DNA of 64,000 nucleotides from [Clostridium] citroniae WAL-17108 (GCF_000233455.1 NZ_JH376423.1:310001-374000); one strand, 5' to 3'. Numbered from the stretch's first letter, positions 32,102-41,309 are shown. A program made the numbers and translations. The notes: generated from the sequence alone by a model not told the origin.

Positions 32102-33193
32102 ATGAAGATAGGAATTATCAGTTTTACAGCCAAGGGAAGCCGGCTGTGCAGCCGGCTGGCTAACGGACTGGCAGGGGAAATGCTGGAATGCACCGGATAT
32201 GTACCGGAGCGTTTCCGGGACGGGGAATGTGAAAATATTAATATACAGTGCCGGGAACAGTCCCTTGACCAGTGGACCGCGGCCATGTTTGGCGACCACA
32301 GGGCCATGGTGTTTGTGGGAGCGGCCGGGATCGCTGTCAGGGCCATTGCCCCCTTTGTCCGGGATAAGATGGAAGATCCTCCCGTGGTAGTGGTGGATGA
32401 GGCAGGGCGTTTTGTCATACCCATCCTGTCCGGCCATGTGGGAGGGGCAAACCGTCTGGCCGTCCGGATCGCGCGTCTGTTGGGGGCTGTTCCCGTCATC
32501 ACCACTGCCACTGACGTGAACGGCCTTTTTGCAGTGGATGTGTTTGCAGCCGAGAACCGGCTTGTGATCGCGGACAGGGAAGCTGCAAAGCAGGTATCCG
32601 TGGATCTGCTGGAGGGGACGCCGGTAGGCTTTTTCAGTGATTTTGACCTGGGGACCGGCCGGGTGCCGGCTGGATGTGTCCGGGATGTCTGTGAAAGAAA
32701 TATTTGGATTACGGTGAATGATGAGAGAACATGGAAAGAACGGTATCAAACGTCCGGGGAGAAACAGGACAAGCCCGGGCTGTTAAGACTGGTGCCAAAA
32801 GCTGTGACAGTGGGCGTTGGATGCCGCCGCGGAGTGGAGGTCCATGCTCTGGAGCACCGGGTAAGGGAGTGCCTGGACAGACATGGGATCGATCCGGCTT
32901 CTGTAAAAACATTGGCTACCATTGATGTGAAACGGGACGAAGCGGCCGTGCTTGCGCTGGCCCGAGACCGTGGGTGGGAGCTGGCGTTTTACAGCGCCTG
33001 TGAATTGTCCGGGGTGAAGGGAGAGTTTCGGGAATCGGACTTTGTCAGACGGACCGTAGGCGTGGGCAATGTGTGCGAGAGAGCCTGTCTGGCAAAGGGG
33101 GGAGGCCTGGCGTTTGGCCGTGAAGCCGGGGACGGGATCACGGTGGCTGCCGCCGTGCTTCCGGTCAAATTAAACATTGAGAAATACATATAG
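32102..33193 (+). CDS. cbiG: Cobalt-precorrin 5A hydrolase
   Basis: A 363-residue enzyme that opens the delta-lactone of cobalt-precorrin-5A, releasing acetaldehyde and contracting the ring. The N-terminal half has MVFVGAAGIAVRAIAPFV near residue 70 and LSGHVGGANRLA near 110. The C-terminal CobE-like domain has GVGCRRGVEVHALEHRV near 241 and TVGVGNVCERACL near 317. ATG 32102 is 7 bases after GGAGG; a TTG at 32081 is rejected. First gene of the cobalamin cluster. Confidence 0.94.
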   Translation: MKIGIISFTAKGSRLCSRLANGLAGEMLECTGYVPERFRDGECENINIQCREQSLDQWTAAMFGDHRAMVFVGAAGIAVRAIAPFVRDKMEDPPVVVVDEAGRFVIPILSGHVGGANRLAVRIARLLGAVPVITTATDVNGLFAVDVFAAENRLVIADREAAKQVSVDLLEGTPVGFFSDFDLGTGRVPAGCVRDVCERNIWITVNDERTWKERYQTSGEKQDKPGLLRLVPKAVTVGVGCRRGVEVHALEHRVRECLDRHGIDPASVKTLATIDVKRDEAAVLALARDRGWELAFYSACELSGVKGEFRESDFVRRTVGVGNVCERACLAKGGGLAFGREAGDGITVAAAVLPVKLNIEKYI

Positions 33194-33205
33194 ATATGGT
33201 ATACT
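33177..33205 (+). promoter_or_regulatory. Second promoter, before cbiD
   Basis: TTGAGA (33177-33182), a 17-base spacer and TATACT (33200-33205) with TGG directly before it. It overlaps the end of cbiG, and would start transcripts near 33212. Confidence 0.65.
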
Positions 33206-33244
33206 TTTAGCTTATAAGTCAGAGGTTGGACAGCAGGTGATACG

Positions 33245-34429
33245 ATGGGAGACTCATACATCTATAAGAATCAGAAAAAATTGCGATGGGGATATACCAC
33301 GGGTACTTGTGCGGCAGCGGCTTCTTTGGCGGCTGCCGTTATGCTGCTTGGCGGCAGGCGGACAGAGCAGGTGGCCATTACCACGCCTAAGGGGATAGGG
33401 CTGGATCTGGAGGTGGAGGACATTTCCATGGGACAGGCCTTTGTTTCCTGCGGGGTGAGGAAGGACGCGGGGGATGACCCTGATGTGACCGATGGGCTGA
33501 CCGTATATTCCAGGATCACAGTTTGCGGGGAGAAGGACATTTGTAAAAGTGGGTTTTATGAATATAAAAATGACCAATTTTGCCTGAGATTAGTAGGCGG
33601 AGTGGGAGTTGGAACTGTTACAAAGGATGGATTGAGCTGTGAGGTGGGAAAAGCAGCTATTAATCCTGTGCCCCGGCAGATGATTTTCCGGCAGGTGGCT
33701 GACCAGTGCATGGAATACGGATTCAAAGGTTTTCTGCAGATCGAGATCAGCGTACCAGGGGCAGTGGAAGTGGCAAAGAGGACCTTTAACAGCAAACTGG
33801 GAATACAGGGAGGCATTTCCATACTGGGGACCAGCGGTATGGTGGAACCCATGAGTGAATCGGCCCTTTTGGAAACCATACGCCTGGAGCTGAGGCAGAA
33901 GGTGCTGGCAGGATATGAAAGGGTTATCATTGCTCCCGGGAATTACGGGGAGGCGTTTTTAGAGCATTCCCTGGGGATCGGGCTGGACCAGGCGGTCAAG
34001 TGCAGTAATTTCATCGGCAGTACCATTGATATGGCGGTGGAGGAAGGGGTAAAGGCCCTGTTCCTGGTGGGACATGGAGGAAAGCTGCTGAAACTGGCGG
34101 CAGGTATTATGAACACCCACTCATCAGTGGCAGATGGGCGCATGGAGATATTGGCAGCATATGGAGCGGCCTGCGGAGCCGGCTGCTCTTTGGTAAACCT
34201 GATACTGGATGCCATCACCGTGGACGAAGGGCTTCGGCTGTTGGAAACCAGGGAAGGTCTTCGGGAACAGGTGATGGAGCGGATCATGGAACGTATAACG
34301 GAACATCTGAAACAAAGGGCGGCGGGCAGACTGGATATCCAGGCCCTGGTATTTACCAATGAACGGGGGATACTGGGAATGACACCGGGAGCGTCCGGGA
34401 TGCTTGCACGTTTGAAGGCGAATCAATGA
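33245..34429 (+). CDS. cbiD: Cobalt-precorrin-5B C1-methyltransferase
   Basis: A 394-residue SAM-dependent enzyme that methylates C1 of the corrin ring. RWGYTTGTCAAAAS (residues 15-28) is the hallmark N-terminal motif. GGVGVGTVTKDGL near 119 and LVGHGGKLLKLAAGIMNTHS near 275 are also family blocks. GCAGGTGA before the ATG is the ribosome site. The next gene's ATG overlaps its stop. Confidence 0.95.
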   Translation: MGDSYIYKNQKKLRWGYTTGTCAAAASLAAAVMLLGGRRTEQVAITTPKGIGLDLEVEDISMGQAFVSCGVRKDAGDDPDVTDGLTVYSRITVCGEKDICKSGFYEYKNDQFCLRLVGGVGVGTVTKDGLSCEVGKAAINPVPRQMIFRQVADQCMEYGFKGFLQIEISVPGAVEVAKRTFNSKLGIQGGISILGTSGMVEPMSESALLETIRLELRQKVLAGYERVIIAPGNYGEAFLEHSLGIGLDQAVKCSNFIGSTIDMAVEEGVKALFLVGHGGKLLKLAAGIMNTHSSVADGRMEILAAYGAACGAGCSLVNLILDAITVDEGLRLLETREGLREQVMERIMERITEHLKQRAAGRLDIQALVFTNERGILGMTPGASGMLARLKANQ

Positions 34430-34446
34430 AGCGGAAGGTGATATGG

Positions 34447-35943
34447 ATGATACATATAGTAGGAGCAGGTCCGGGAAGCCCGGATCTGATAACAGTGCGA
34501 GGACAAAAACTGCTTGGCAAAGCGGATGTGGTGATCTATGCAGGGTCCCTGGTGAATCCTGAGCTTCTTGACATGACCAGGGAAGGCGCGCTTATCTATG
34601 ACAGCGCCAGGATGACCCTGGAGGAAGTGATGGGGATCGTGGAGCGGTCCTGGGAAGCAGGCCTTTGCGTGGTGCGCCTTCACACAGGGGATCCCTGTAT
34701 TTACGGGGCGATCCGGGAGCAGATGGACTGGATGGATGAAAAGGGGATTGCATATGATATATGTCCGGGGGTAAGTTCCTTTTGCGGGGCTGCGGCAGCC
34801 CTTGGAATGGAGTATACACTGCCGGATGTGACACAGAGCGTGGTGATCACCAGAATGGCGGGCAGGACTCCGGTTCCGGAGCGGGAGTCCATACGCGGTT
34901 TTGCGTCCCACGGTGCAGCCATGGTGATATTCCTGAGCACGGGAATGGTGAAGGAACTGTCCCGGGAACTGATGGAGGGCGGATATAAGGCGGATACGCC
35001 GGCGGCCATTGTCTATAAGGCCACCTGGCCGGAGGAAAAGGTGGTGCGCTGCACGGTGGGAACCCTGAAGGAAGCGGCGGAAAAGGAGCATATCACAAAG
35101 ACGGCTCTGATCGTGGTGGGGGACAGCGTGGCCCAGAAGGGGTATGAGCGTTCTAAACTGTATGATCCTGGGTTTACGACCATGTACAGGGAGGGAAAGC
35201 GCGCCCCGGGCACCATGTATGTGGTGGGCATGGGACCTGGAAACGTGGGACAAATGACCGGGGAGGCCCTGGAAACCTTAAGGCGCTGCCAGGTCATTGC
35301 AGGCTATACGGTCTATGTGGATCTGGTGCGTGAGCATTTTCCTCAGAAAGAATTTCTGACAACAGCCATGACACGGGAGGAAGAGCGGTGCCGTAAGGCC
35401 CTGGAGTGCTGTATGGAGGGAAAGGACACGGCTATGATATGCAGCGGGGATGCCGGCGTCTATGGCATGGCAGGCTTGATGCTGGAGCTGTCCAAGGAGT
35501 ATCCCGGGATAGAGGTTAAGATCGTGCCGGGAGTTACTGCCGCATGTGCGGGAGGAGCTGTTCTTGGAGCTCCCCTCATGCATGATTTTGCAGTTGTCAG
35601 CCTCAGCGACAGACTGACGCCGCTGGATACGATCTGGGACAGGATCGAGTCAGCGGCCCGGGCGGATTTTGTCATGTGTATTTATAATCCTGCCAGCAAG
35701 GGGAGACCTGATTATTTCAGACAGGCATGCCAGCGGATCCTGAAATACAGGTCCGGGGATACGGTCTGCGGTCTGGTGGCCAATATTGGACGGGAGGGAC
35801 AGTCCATGGAGGTGTTGTCCTTAGAGGAGATAAAGGACAGGCAGGTGGACATGTTTACCACTGTGTACATCGGAAACTCGCACACCAAACAGATCGGGCC
35901 GTATATGGTGACGCCCAGGGGCTACAGGCATGGAGAAAAGTGA
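34447..35943 (+). CDS. cbiF-cbiH: CbiF-CbiH fusion (C11 and C17 methyltransferases)
   Basis: A 498-residue fusion of two tetrapyrrole methylases. Residues 1-257 are cobalt-precorrin-4 C11-methyltransferase: HIVGAGPGSPDLITVRG, RLHTGDPCIYGAIREQ, YDICPGVSSFCGAAAALG. Residues 258-498 are cobalt-precorrin-3 C17-methyltransferase: YVVGMGPGNVGQMT, ICSGDAGVYGMAGL, VKIVPGVTAACAGGAVLGAP, MCIYNPASKGRP. ATG 34447 is preferred since AAGGTGA precedes it and the first methylase strand then starts the protein. An ATG at 34426 overlapping cbiD adds seven residues and is possible. The two steps are close in the anaerobic pathway. Confidence 0.93.
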   Translation: MIHIVGAGPGSPDLITVRGQKLLGKADVVIYAGSLVNPELLDMTREGALIYDSARMTLEEVMGIVERSWEAGLCVVRLHTGDPCIYGAIREQMDWMDEKGIAYDICPGVSSFCGAAAALGMEYTLPDVTQSVVITRMAGRTPVPERESIRGFASHGAAMVIFLSTGMVKELSRELMEGGYKADTPAAIVYKATWPEEKVVRCTVGTLKEAAEKEHITKTALIVVGDSVAQKGYERSKLYDPGFTTMYREGKRAPGTMYVVGMGPGNVGQMTGEALETLRRCQVIAGYTVYVDLVREHFPQKEFLTTAMTREEERCRKALECCMEGKDTAMICSGDAGVYGMAGLMLELSKEYPGIEVKIVPGVTAACAGGAVLGAPLMHDFAVVSLSDRLTPLDTIWDRIESAARADFVMCIYNPASKGRPDYFRQACQRILKYRSGDTVCGLVANIGREGQSMEVLSLEEIKDRQVDMFTTVYIGNSHTKQIGPYMVTPRGYRHGEK

Positions 35944-36796
35944 AAGTAAAGAAAAGAAAAAGGCAGTGCTTTTTGCGGGCACCACGGAAGGCCGCCTGCT
36001 GGCCGGATATCTCGTATCCATGGGATGCGAGACAGTGGTATGCGTGGCCACGGAATATGGGCAGTATATAATGGAATCCTGCACAGCGGAGCCAGACGCG
36101 CAGCCGGGCGTGCAGCCGGACGCGCAGCCAGACGCGCAGCCGGGCATGCAGCCGGACGCGCAGCCGGACATCCGGCAGGGCCGCCTTGACCGGGCCGGGA
36201 TGGAGGCATTGCTGGACCAGGTAAAGCCGGGGATGGTAATAGACGCCACCCACCCCTATGCGGTTGAGGTTACGCGGAACATAAGAACGGCATGTGAGAC
36301 ACGGCCGTGGATCCGGCTTCTGCGGTGTCAGAGGGACAAAGGCAGGGAGCGTGAGAACGTGGTCTCCGTCCCGGATCTGGGGACAGCAGTTTCCTGGTTA
36401 AAGCACAGGGAGGGCAATATACTGGTGACAACAGGCAGCAAGGAGCTGGCTTCCTTCTGTGAACTTAAGAATTACCGGCAGAGGGTATATGCCAGGGTCC
36501 TGCCGTCTGTGGAGTCTGTGCAGATGTGCAGGAACCTGGGGTATGAAGGACGCCATATCATTGCCCTGCAGGGTCCCTTTTCCAGGGAAATGAACCTGGC
36601 TATGATCCGTGAATATGATTGCCGTTACCTTGTTACCAAGGACGGAGGCCGGGCCGGAGGGCTGGAGGAAAAGCTGGACGCGGCTTCCCGGGCCGGGATC
36701 ACGGCCGTTCTCATAGACAGACCGGACAGCGGCCAGGGAATTTCACTGGAGGAAGTAAAAAAACAGATAAAGGAGTGGATGGACCATGAGGGATGA
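35930..36796 (+). CDS. cbiJ: Cobalt-precorrin-6A reductase with a repeat insertion
   Basis: A 288-residue NAD(P)H-dependent reductase of the corrin ring. VLFAGTTEGRLLAGYL (about residues 12-27) and DATHPYAVEVTRNI (near 104-117) are CbiJ/CobK signatures; FSREMNLAMIREYDCRYLVTKDGG closes the active site. Residues 54-81 are a Pro-Gln-Asp-Ala repeat encoded by seven 12-bp units, placed where other CbiJ proteins have a short loop before the GRLD segment. This makes the protein about 30 residues longer than usual. It overlaps cbiF-cbiH by 14 bases and the next gene by 11. Confidence 0.92.
   Translation: MEKSESKEKKKAVLFAGTTEGRLLAGYLVSMGCETVVCVATEYGQYIMESCTAEPDAQPGVQPDAQPDAQPGMQPDAQPDIRQGRLDRAGMEALLDQVKPGMVIDATHPYAVEVTRNIRTACETRPWIRLLRCQRDKGRERENVVSVPDLGTAVSWLKHREGNILVTTGSKELASFCELKNYRQRVYARVLPSVESVQMCRNLGYEGRHIIALQGPFSREMNLAMIREYDCRYLVTKDGGRAGGLEEKLDAASRAGITAVLIDRPDSGQGISLEEVKKQIKEWMDHEG
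36089..36172. repeat. Seven 12-bp tandem units inside cbiJ
   Basis: Seven consecutive 12-base units with consensus CAGCCGGACGCG, in frame, encode the four-residue unit QPDA with variants EPDA, QPGV, QPGM and QPDI. Units 2-4 and 5-7 resemble each other as 36-base blocks, which indicates a later duplication of three units. Confidence 0.92.
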
Positions 36797-38123
36797 CAAT
36801 GCATATATGGATGAGCTGCGTCCAATTGTATATCTGGTGGGGATCGGCATGGGGGGCGAGGACCAGCTGACAGGCCGGGCCATGGATTGCCTGGAGGCAG
36901 CGCAGGTGGTTACGGGAGCGGAACGCATGCTGGAAAGTGTTCGCTCATATACGGAGGGAAAGCGTGTGTTTTCCGCCTATAAACCAAGCGAGATGGTGCA
37001 GTGGCTGGGCAGCTTTAAGTGGGAGGAGGCAGCGCTGGTGCTTTCCGGGGACACCGGCTTTTACAGCGGCGCGGAGGCGGCTGCCAAAGCCTTTATGAGA
37101 GAGGGCTGGGATGTGGAGTATGTTCCGGGCATATCCAGCTTATCCTACTTCTGCGCGCGTCTGGGGAAAAGCTGGCAGAATGTCCATGCTGTGAGCAACC
37201 ACGGACGGGAGTGTGATGTGGTGGCCCATATAAGGAACCACAGGTCCTGTTTTGTCCTTCTGGGAGGACCGGGAAGCGTGCCTTCCCTCTGCCGCCAGCT
37301 GGTGAGCAGCGGCATGAGCCATGTGAGCGTATGGGCGGGAGAAAATTTCTCCTATGAGGACGAGCGGATTAGCTGGGAGATGACACCGGCGGAACTGATC
37401 ATGGAGGATGAACATCATCCGTTCGGAAGCCTTGCCTGTGTTTTGGTGGAGAATGAGCAGGCGCTGGAGGGACAGCTCTATCCCGCAGCAGGGCCTGAGG
37501 ACAGTGATTTCATCAGAGGGCAGGTGCCCATGACAAAGGCTGAGGTCAGACGGCTTTCCCTGGAAAAACTTCGTATAGGCGATGGCGCTGTGTGCTATGA
37601 CATCGGCGCAGGCACCGGATCCGTGGCCGTGGAAATGGGGATGGAGATCAGACGCAGGGGCGGCACCGGAGAAGTGTATGCCATTGAGCGAAGCGGGGAA
37701 GCTCTGCAGCTGATCCAATCCAATGCCCAGAAATTCCATGGGGCCTGGCAGGGCTTTCATATCGTGGAGGGGGAGGCTCCCGGGGCGATGAAGGAGCTTC
37801 CTGCTCCCACCCATGCGTTTATCGGGGGAAGCGGGGGCAGGATGAAGGAGATCGTGGAAACCCTTTTGGAAGCCAACCCTGAAACCCGCATTGTGGCCAA
37901 TGCCATTACATTGGAGACCGTGGGGGAGATCCTGGACTGTATCCGCGAATTCGGATTCCGGGAAACGGAGCTGGTCCAGGTATGGGCAGCGCCGGTGGAA
38001 TCCGTGGGCAGATATCACATGCCCAAAGCCCAGAATCCCGTGTATGTGGCAGCCATGCAGTATCCGGCCGATGCGGAGGAACCGGCCGGCGGCGGGGGTG
38101 AGATACAATGGCAGGAGTTATGA
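36786..38123 (+). CDS. cbiET: CbiE-CbiT fusion (C5,15-methyltransferase, decarboxylating)
   Basis: A 445-residue, CobL-like bifunctional enzyme. Residues 1-220 are CbiE, with VYLVGIGMGGEDQLT and LSGDTGFYSGAEAAA and VPGISSLSYFCARLG. Residues 245-430 are CbiT, a Rossmann methyltransferase with VCYDIGAGTGSVAVEMG near residue 269 for SAM binding and AFIGGSGG near 341. It methylates C5 and C15 and decarboxylates the C12 acetate. It overlaps cbiA by 16 bases. Confidence 0.94.
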   Translation: MRDDNAYMDELRPIVYLVGIGMGGEDQLTGRAMDCLEAAQVVTGAERMLESVRSYTEGKRVFSAYKPSEMVQWLGSFKWEEAALVLSGDTGFYSGAEAAAKAFMREGWDVEYVPGISSLSYFCARLGKSWQNVHAVSNHGRECDVVAHIRNHRSCFVLLGGPGSVPSLCRQLVSSGMSHVSVWAGENFSYEDERISWEMTPAELIMEDEHHPFGSLACVLVENEQALEGQLYPAAGPEDSDFIRGQVPMTKAEVRRLSLEKLRIGDGAVCYDIGAGTGSVAVEMGMEIRRRGGTGEVYAIERSGEALQLIQSNAQKFHGAWQGFHIVEGEAPGAMKELPAPTHAFIGGSGGRMKEIVETLLEANPETRIVANAITLETVGEILDCIREFGFRETELVQVWAAPVESVGRYHMPKAQNPVYVAAMQYPADAEEPAGGGGEIQWQEL

Positions 38124-39553
38124 TCGCTGCAGGGAAAAGCGGAAGCGGAAAGACCATGGTGACCTGCGGCCTGCTGTCCCTTCTTGAAAGAAAGGGATGG
38201 GATCCCTGGGGATTCAAATGCGGACCGGATTATATTGACGGCCTGTTTCACCGCAAGGTGCTGGGCGTGGAAAGCGGAAATCTGGACAGTTTTTTTGAGA
38301 CACCGGAGCATATGCGCAGAAAGTATTCAGGCGCTGCCATGGACCACTTTGCCGTGGTTGAGGGAGTGATGGGATATTTTGACGGCCTGGGAGGTATTTG
38401 CGTAAAGGGCAGCTCCTATGAGGTGGCCGGTATCCTGGAGATCCCTGTGATACTGGTGGTGGATGCAAAAGGGGCCAGTCTGTCCCTGGCAGCCCAAATC
38501 CATGGGTTTATGGAATATATCCCGCCGTATGACCGGGGGGAGAGTCCCTCCTGCCATAATCATATTGCAGGCGTCCTGTTTAACCGTATGTCTCCCATGA
38601 TATATGAACGGATGGGTAAACTGGTGGAGGAACAGCTTCATATACCTGTGGTGGGATATGTGCCTGAGCTGGATTTCCTTCAGGTCCAAAGCCGCCATCT
38701 GGGATTGATCCTTCCCCATGAGATAGAGGGACTCAAAGGTCAGATGGAGCAGCTGGCCGATGTGATGGAGAGGACAGTGGATATAAAAAAGCTGGCAGCG
38801 GTTTCCGGCTATGTTAACGGACAGGCAAAAATACGAGAAAAAAACTCACGAGAAAAAAACTTAAAAGAAGAATGCGCACAAAAAACAGATTCCAAGAAAA
38901 ATATTGAGAGATTTTCTCTTGGAGTGGCTATGGATGAGGCGTTCTGCTTCTATTACAGGGACAACCTGGATGCCATGGAGCAGGCGGGCGCAAGGCTTGT
39001 GTATTTCAGCCCTGTCCATGACAGGGAGCTGCCGGATGGGCTGGATGGGCTTCTGTTTGGCGGAGGGTATCCGGAAAACCATGCCGGGCAGCTGTCTGAA
39101 AACGTGACCATGCGCCTCTCGGTGTCCGAGGCGGCTAAAAGGGGAATGCCCATATTGGGAGAATGCGGAGGATACCTCTATCTGTTGGATACACTGGAAG
39201 GGGCGGATGGACAGGATTATCCCATGGCCGGGGTGTTTTCCGGCCGCGGCTATAGGGGCAGGGAAAAAGGGCGTTTTGGATATATCACCCTGTATCCGGA
39301 AAGGGAACTCCCCTATATGCCCGCTGGCGGATGGATCAAAGGGCACGAGTTCCATTACTGGAACTGTGAGGTGAAAAAAGAGGACTGTGTAATGACTGCC
39401 AGAAAACCTGTAGGTGACAGGTCGTGGCCGTGTATGAGATCAGAGGGAAATGTGATGGCAGGTTTTCCCCACCTGTATTATCCCTCCTGTCCTCAACTGG
39501 TGGAACGGTTTGCGGCGGGGTGTATCAAATTTGGAAAGGAAACAAGAGCATGA
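38108..39553 (+). CDS. cbiA: Cobyrinate a,c-diamide synthase
   Basis: A 481-residue ATP- and glutamine-dependent amidase that converts the a and c carboxylates of cobyrinate. IAAGKSGSGKTMVTCGLL is the P-loop (residues 5-22), KCGPDYIDGLFH the substrate loop, and GGGYPENHA, GECGGYLYL (nucleophile Cys) and GHEFHYW the C-terminal class I glutaminase. Between the halves, about residues 242-262, a lysine/asparagine-rich insert contains a 15-bp tandem repeat. ATGA overlap with cobT. Confidence 0.94.
   Translation: MAGVMIAAGKSGSGKTMVTCGLLSLLERKGWDPWGFKCGPDYIDGLFHRKVLGVESGNLDSFFETPEHMRRKYSGAAMDHFAVVEGVMGYFDGLGGICVKGSSYEVAGILEIPVILVVDAKGASLSLAAQIHGFMEYIPPYDRGESPSCHNHIAGVLFNRMSPMIYERMGKLVEEQLHIPVVGYVPELDFLQVQSRHLGLILPHEIEGLKGQMEQLADVMERTVDIKKLAAVSGYVNGQAKIREKNSREKNLKEECAQKTDSKKNIERFSLGVAMDEAFCFYYRDNLDAMEQAGARLVYFSPVHDRELPDGLDGLLFGGGYPENHAGQLSENVTMRLSVSEAAKRGMPILGECGGYLYLLDTLEGADGQDYPMAGVFSGRGYRGREKGRFGYITLYPERELPYMPAGGWIKGHEFHYWNCEVKKEDCVMTARKPVGDRSWPCMRSEGNVMAGFPHLYYPSCPQLVERFAAGCIKFGKETRA
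38833..38862. repeat. 15-bp tandem duplication inside cbiA
   Basis: Two 15-base units (ACGAGAAAAAAACTC and the same with a final T) are adjacent and in frame, encoding REKNS and REKNL in the interdomain linker. Confidence 0.88.
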
Positions 39554-40608
39554 CAATGGAGGAAGCGATTCATTCGGTCAGGGGAGCGGACCGCGGCGCC
39601 CTGGAGCAGGCTTTGTCACATTGGGACAGGGTGGCAAAGCCCCTTAACAGCCTGGGCGTCCTGGAGGAGGATATTGTCCGTATTGCAGGAGCCTCGGGGT
39701 CCCATCACATTTCCATTGATAAAAAGGCAATTGTGGTTATGTGCGCGGACAATGGAATTGTTGAGGAAGGGGTGACACAGACAGGGCAGGAGGTCACTGC
39801 CATTGTGGCCGGAAACATGGGAAAAGGCTGCTCCTGCGTATGCCTGATGGCTGAAAAGGCAGAGGCGAAGGTGATACCTGTGGACGTGGGCATGAACTGC
39901 TGCGGGGAGATCCCCGGAGTCATACCGGAAAAGGTTTCCATGGGTACAAAGAATTTCCTGAGGGAACCTGCCATGAGCCGTGAACAGACGGTGATGGCAA
40001 TGGAAGCTGGGATACGGATCGCAGAAGGTCTGAAAAGCAGGGGATACAATCTGGCGGGCTCCGGAGAGATGGGAATCGGGAACACCACCACCAGCAGTGC
40101 GGTGCTGTCCGTTCTGCTGGATCAGGATCCTGGACAGGTGACCGGGCGGGGGGCCGGCCTTACCGCTGAGGGGTACAAAAGAAAGATAAGGGTCATAAAG
40201 GATGGGATCGCACTCCACAGGCCGGACAGGGAAGATCCCGTGGACGTACTTTCAAAGGTGGGGGGACTGGACCTGGCGGCGCTGGCCGGTTTCTACATAG
40301 GCTGTGGGGCGGTGGGCCTTCCCGTGGTGATCGATGGACTGATCACAGGAGCGGCAGCCCTGGCGGCGGTGGGCATCTGCCCGCCGGTAAAGGATTATCT
40401 TCTGGCCTCCCACATTTCAGCGGAACCGGCAGGGGCAATGGTGCTGAAAGCCCTGGGTTTAAAGCCTGCCATCCAGGCCGGGATGTGCCTGGGGGAAGGG
40501 ACCGGGGCAGCGGCCCTGTTCCCCCTCCTTGACATGGCGGCGGTTGTGTATGACCGGATGAGTAGCTTTGAGGAAATTCATGTGGAGCAATATGAACATC
40601 TGAAGTGA
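39550..40608 (+). CDS. cobT: Nicotinate-nucleotide-dimethylbenzimidazole phosphoribosyltransferase
   Basis: A 352-residue enzyme that builds the alpha-ribazole phosphate of the lower ligand. MCADNGIVEEGVTQTGQEVT near residue 74, GNTTTSSA near 178, and GEGTGAAALFPLLDMA near 318 with the catalytic Glu are family motifs. The true start is ATG 39550 in the ATGA overlap with cbiA, not the earlier in-frame ATG inside cbiA. No lower-ligand synthesis genes (bluB or bza) lie in this window, so the base used is unknown. Confidence 0.94.
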   Translation: MTMEEAIHSVRGADRGALEQALSHWDRVAKPLNSLGVLEEDIVRIAGASGSHHISIDKKAIVVMCADNGIVEEGVTQTGQEVTAIVAGNMGKGCSCVCLMAEKAEAKVIPVDVGMNCCGEIPGVIPEKVSMGTKNFLREPAMSREQTVMAMEAGIRIAEGLKSRGYNLAGSGEMGIGNTTTSSAVLSVLLDQDPGQVTGRGAGLTAEGYKRKIRVIKDGIALHRPDREDPVDVLSKVGGLDLAALAGFYIGCGAVGLPVVIDGLITGAAALAAVGICPPVKDYLLASHISAEPAGAMVLKALGLKPAIQAGMCLGEGTGAAALFPLLDMAAVVYDRMSSFEEIHVEQYEHLK

Positions 40609-40652
40609 TGGAACCGGATATGGATCGGATCCGGAGGAATGGGAGGAAGGAA

Positions 40653-41309
40653 ATGATCTACCTGGTCACAGGTGGCAGCGGCAGCGGAAAATCGGAATAT
40701 GCAGAAGGCCTTATAATGGGCTCCCCTTGTTCCAGGCGCTATTATGTTGCGACCATGGAGGTGTTTGGGGAGGAGGGCAGGGCTAAGGTAAAGCGTCATC
40801 AGGAACTGCGCCGGGGAAAAGGATTTATCACTTTAGAATGCCGGCGGGACGTGGGGAACGTTTTTTCCGGCCATGGACCTGACCATGAACGTTACCGTCA
40901 ATCTAACCATGGACTTGGTTGTGGACCCGGTCAGCAGCCGGATACGGGACTGGACCGGGCAGTGCTTTTGGAATGTGTATCCAATCTGGCGGCAAATGAG
41001 ATGTTTGGCTCAGGCGGCGCTGACCGGACACACTCTGAAAGGCCGGATGCCTGTTCCCTGGCCGAAGTCCTGGCTGAGGACATAAGATGTCTCGCAGCCC
41101 AGGTAAAAGATATGGTGATTGTCACCAATGAGGTGGCAATGGACGGCATCCTGTATGATCCGGAGACTATGGAGTATATCAGGCTCATGGGATTGCTGAA
41201 CCAACGTCTGGCGGAAATGGCGGACCAGGTGGTGGAGGTGGTTTATGGGATTCCCGTGTGGCTGAAGAGGTGCGGGAACAGTGTTGAGAGGAGCGGCAGC
41301 GTCAAATGA
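40653..41309 (+). CDS. cobU: Adenosylcobinamide kinase / GTP:cobinamide-P guanylyltransferase
   Basis: A 218-residue bifunctional enzyme. VTGGSGSGKSEYAE (residues 5-18) is the P-loop, YYVATMEVFGEE holds the strand after it, RHQELR the histidine that accepts GMP, VTNEVAMDGI the second acidic motif and LNQRLAEMADQVVEVVYGIP the C terminus. About 30 residues after position 72 (rich in Gly, His and Gln) are inserted by a 12-bp tandem repeat where other CobU proteins have a short link to LLECVSNLAANEMF. ATG 40653 follows GGGAGGAAGG. Confidence 0.92.
   Translation: MIYLVTGGSGSGKSEYAEGLIMGSPCSRRYYVATMEVFGEEGRAKVKRHQELRRGKGFITLECRRDVGNVFSGHGPDHERYRQSNHGLGCGPGQQPDTGLDRAVLLECVSNLAANEMFGSGGADRTHSERPDACSLAEVLAEDIRCLAAQVKDMVIVTNEVAMDGILYDPETMEYIRLMGLLNQRLAEMADQVVEVVYGIPVWLKRCGNSVERSGSVK
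40873..40932. repeat. Five 12-bp tandem units inside cobU
   Basis: Five diverged 12-base units (ATGGACCTGACC, ATGAACGTTACC, GTCAATCTAACC, ATGGACTTGGTT, GTGGACCCGGTC) lie end to end. They fall in frame and lengthen the loop before the conserved LLECVSNL strand. Confidence 0.75.

Noticed and set aside
37140-38108. 322-codon minus-strand frame opposite cbiET
   Set aside because: It is a shadow of a GC-rich gene, rich in His and Pro without recognisable motifs.
39424-39549. Longer N terminus for cobT
   Set aside because: The extra 42 codons lie inside cbiA in another frame; the ATGA overlap at 39550 is the conserved style of this operon.
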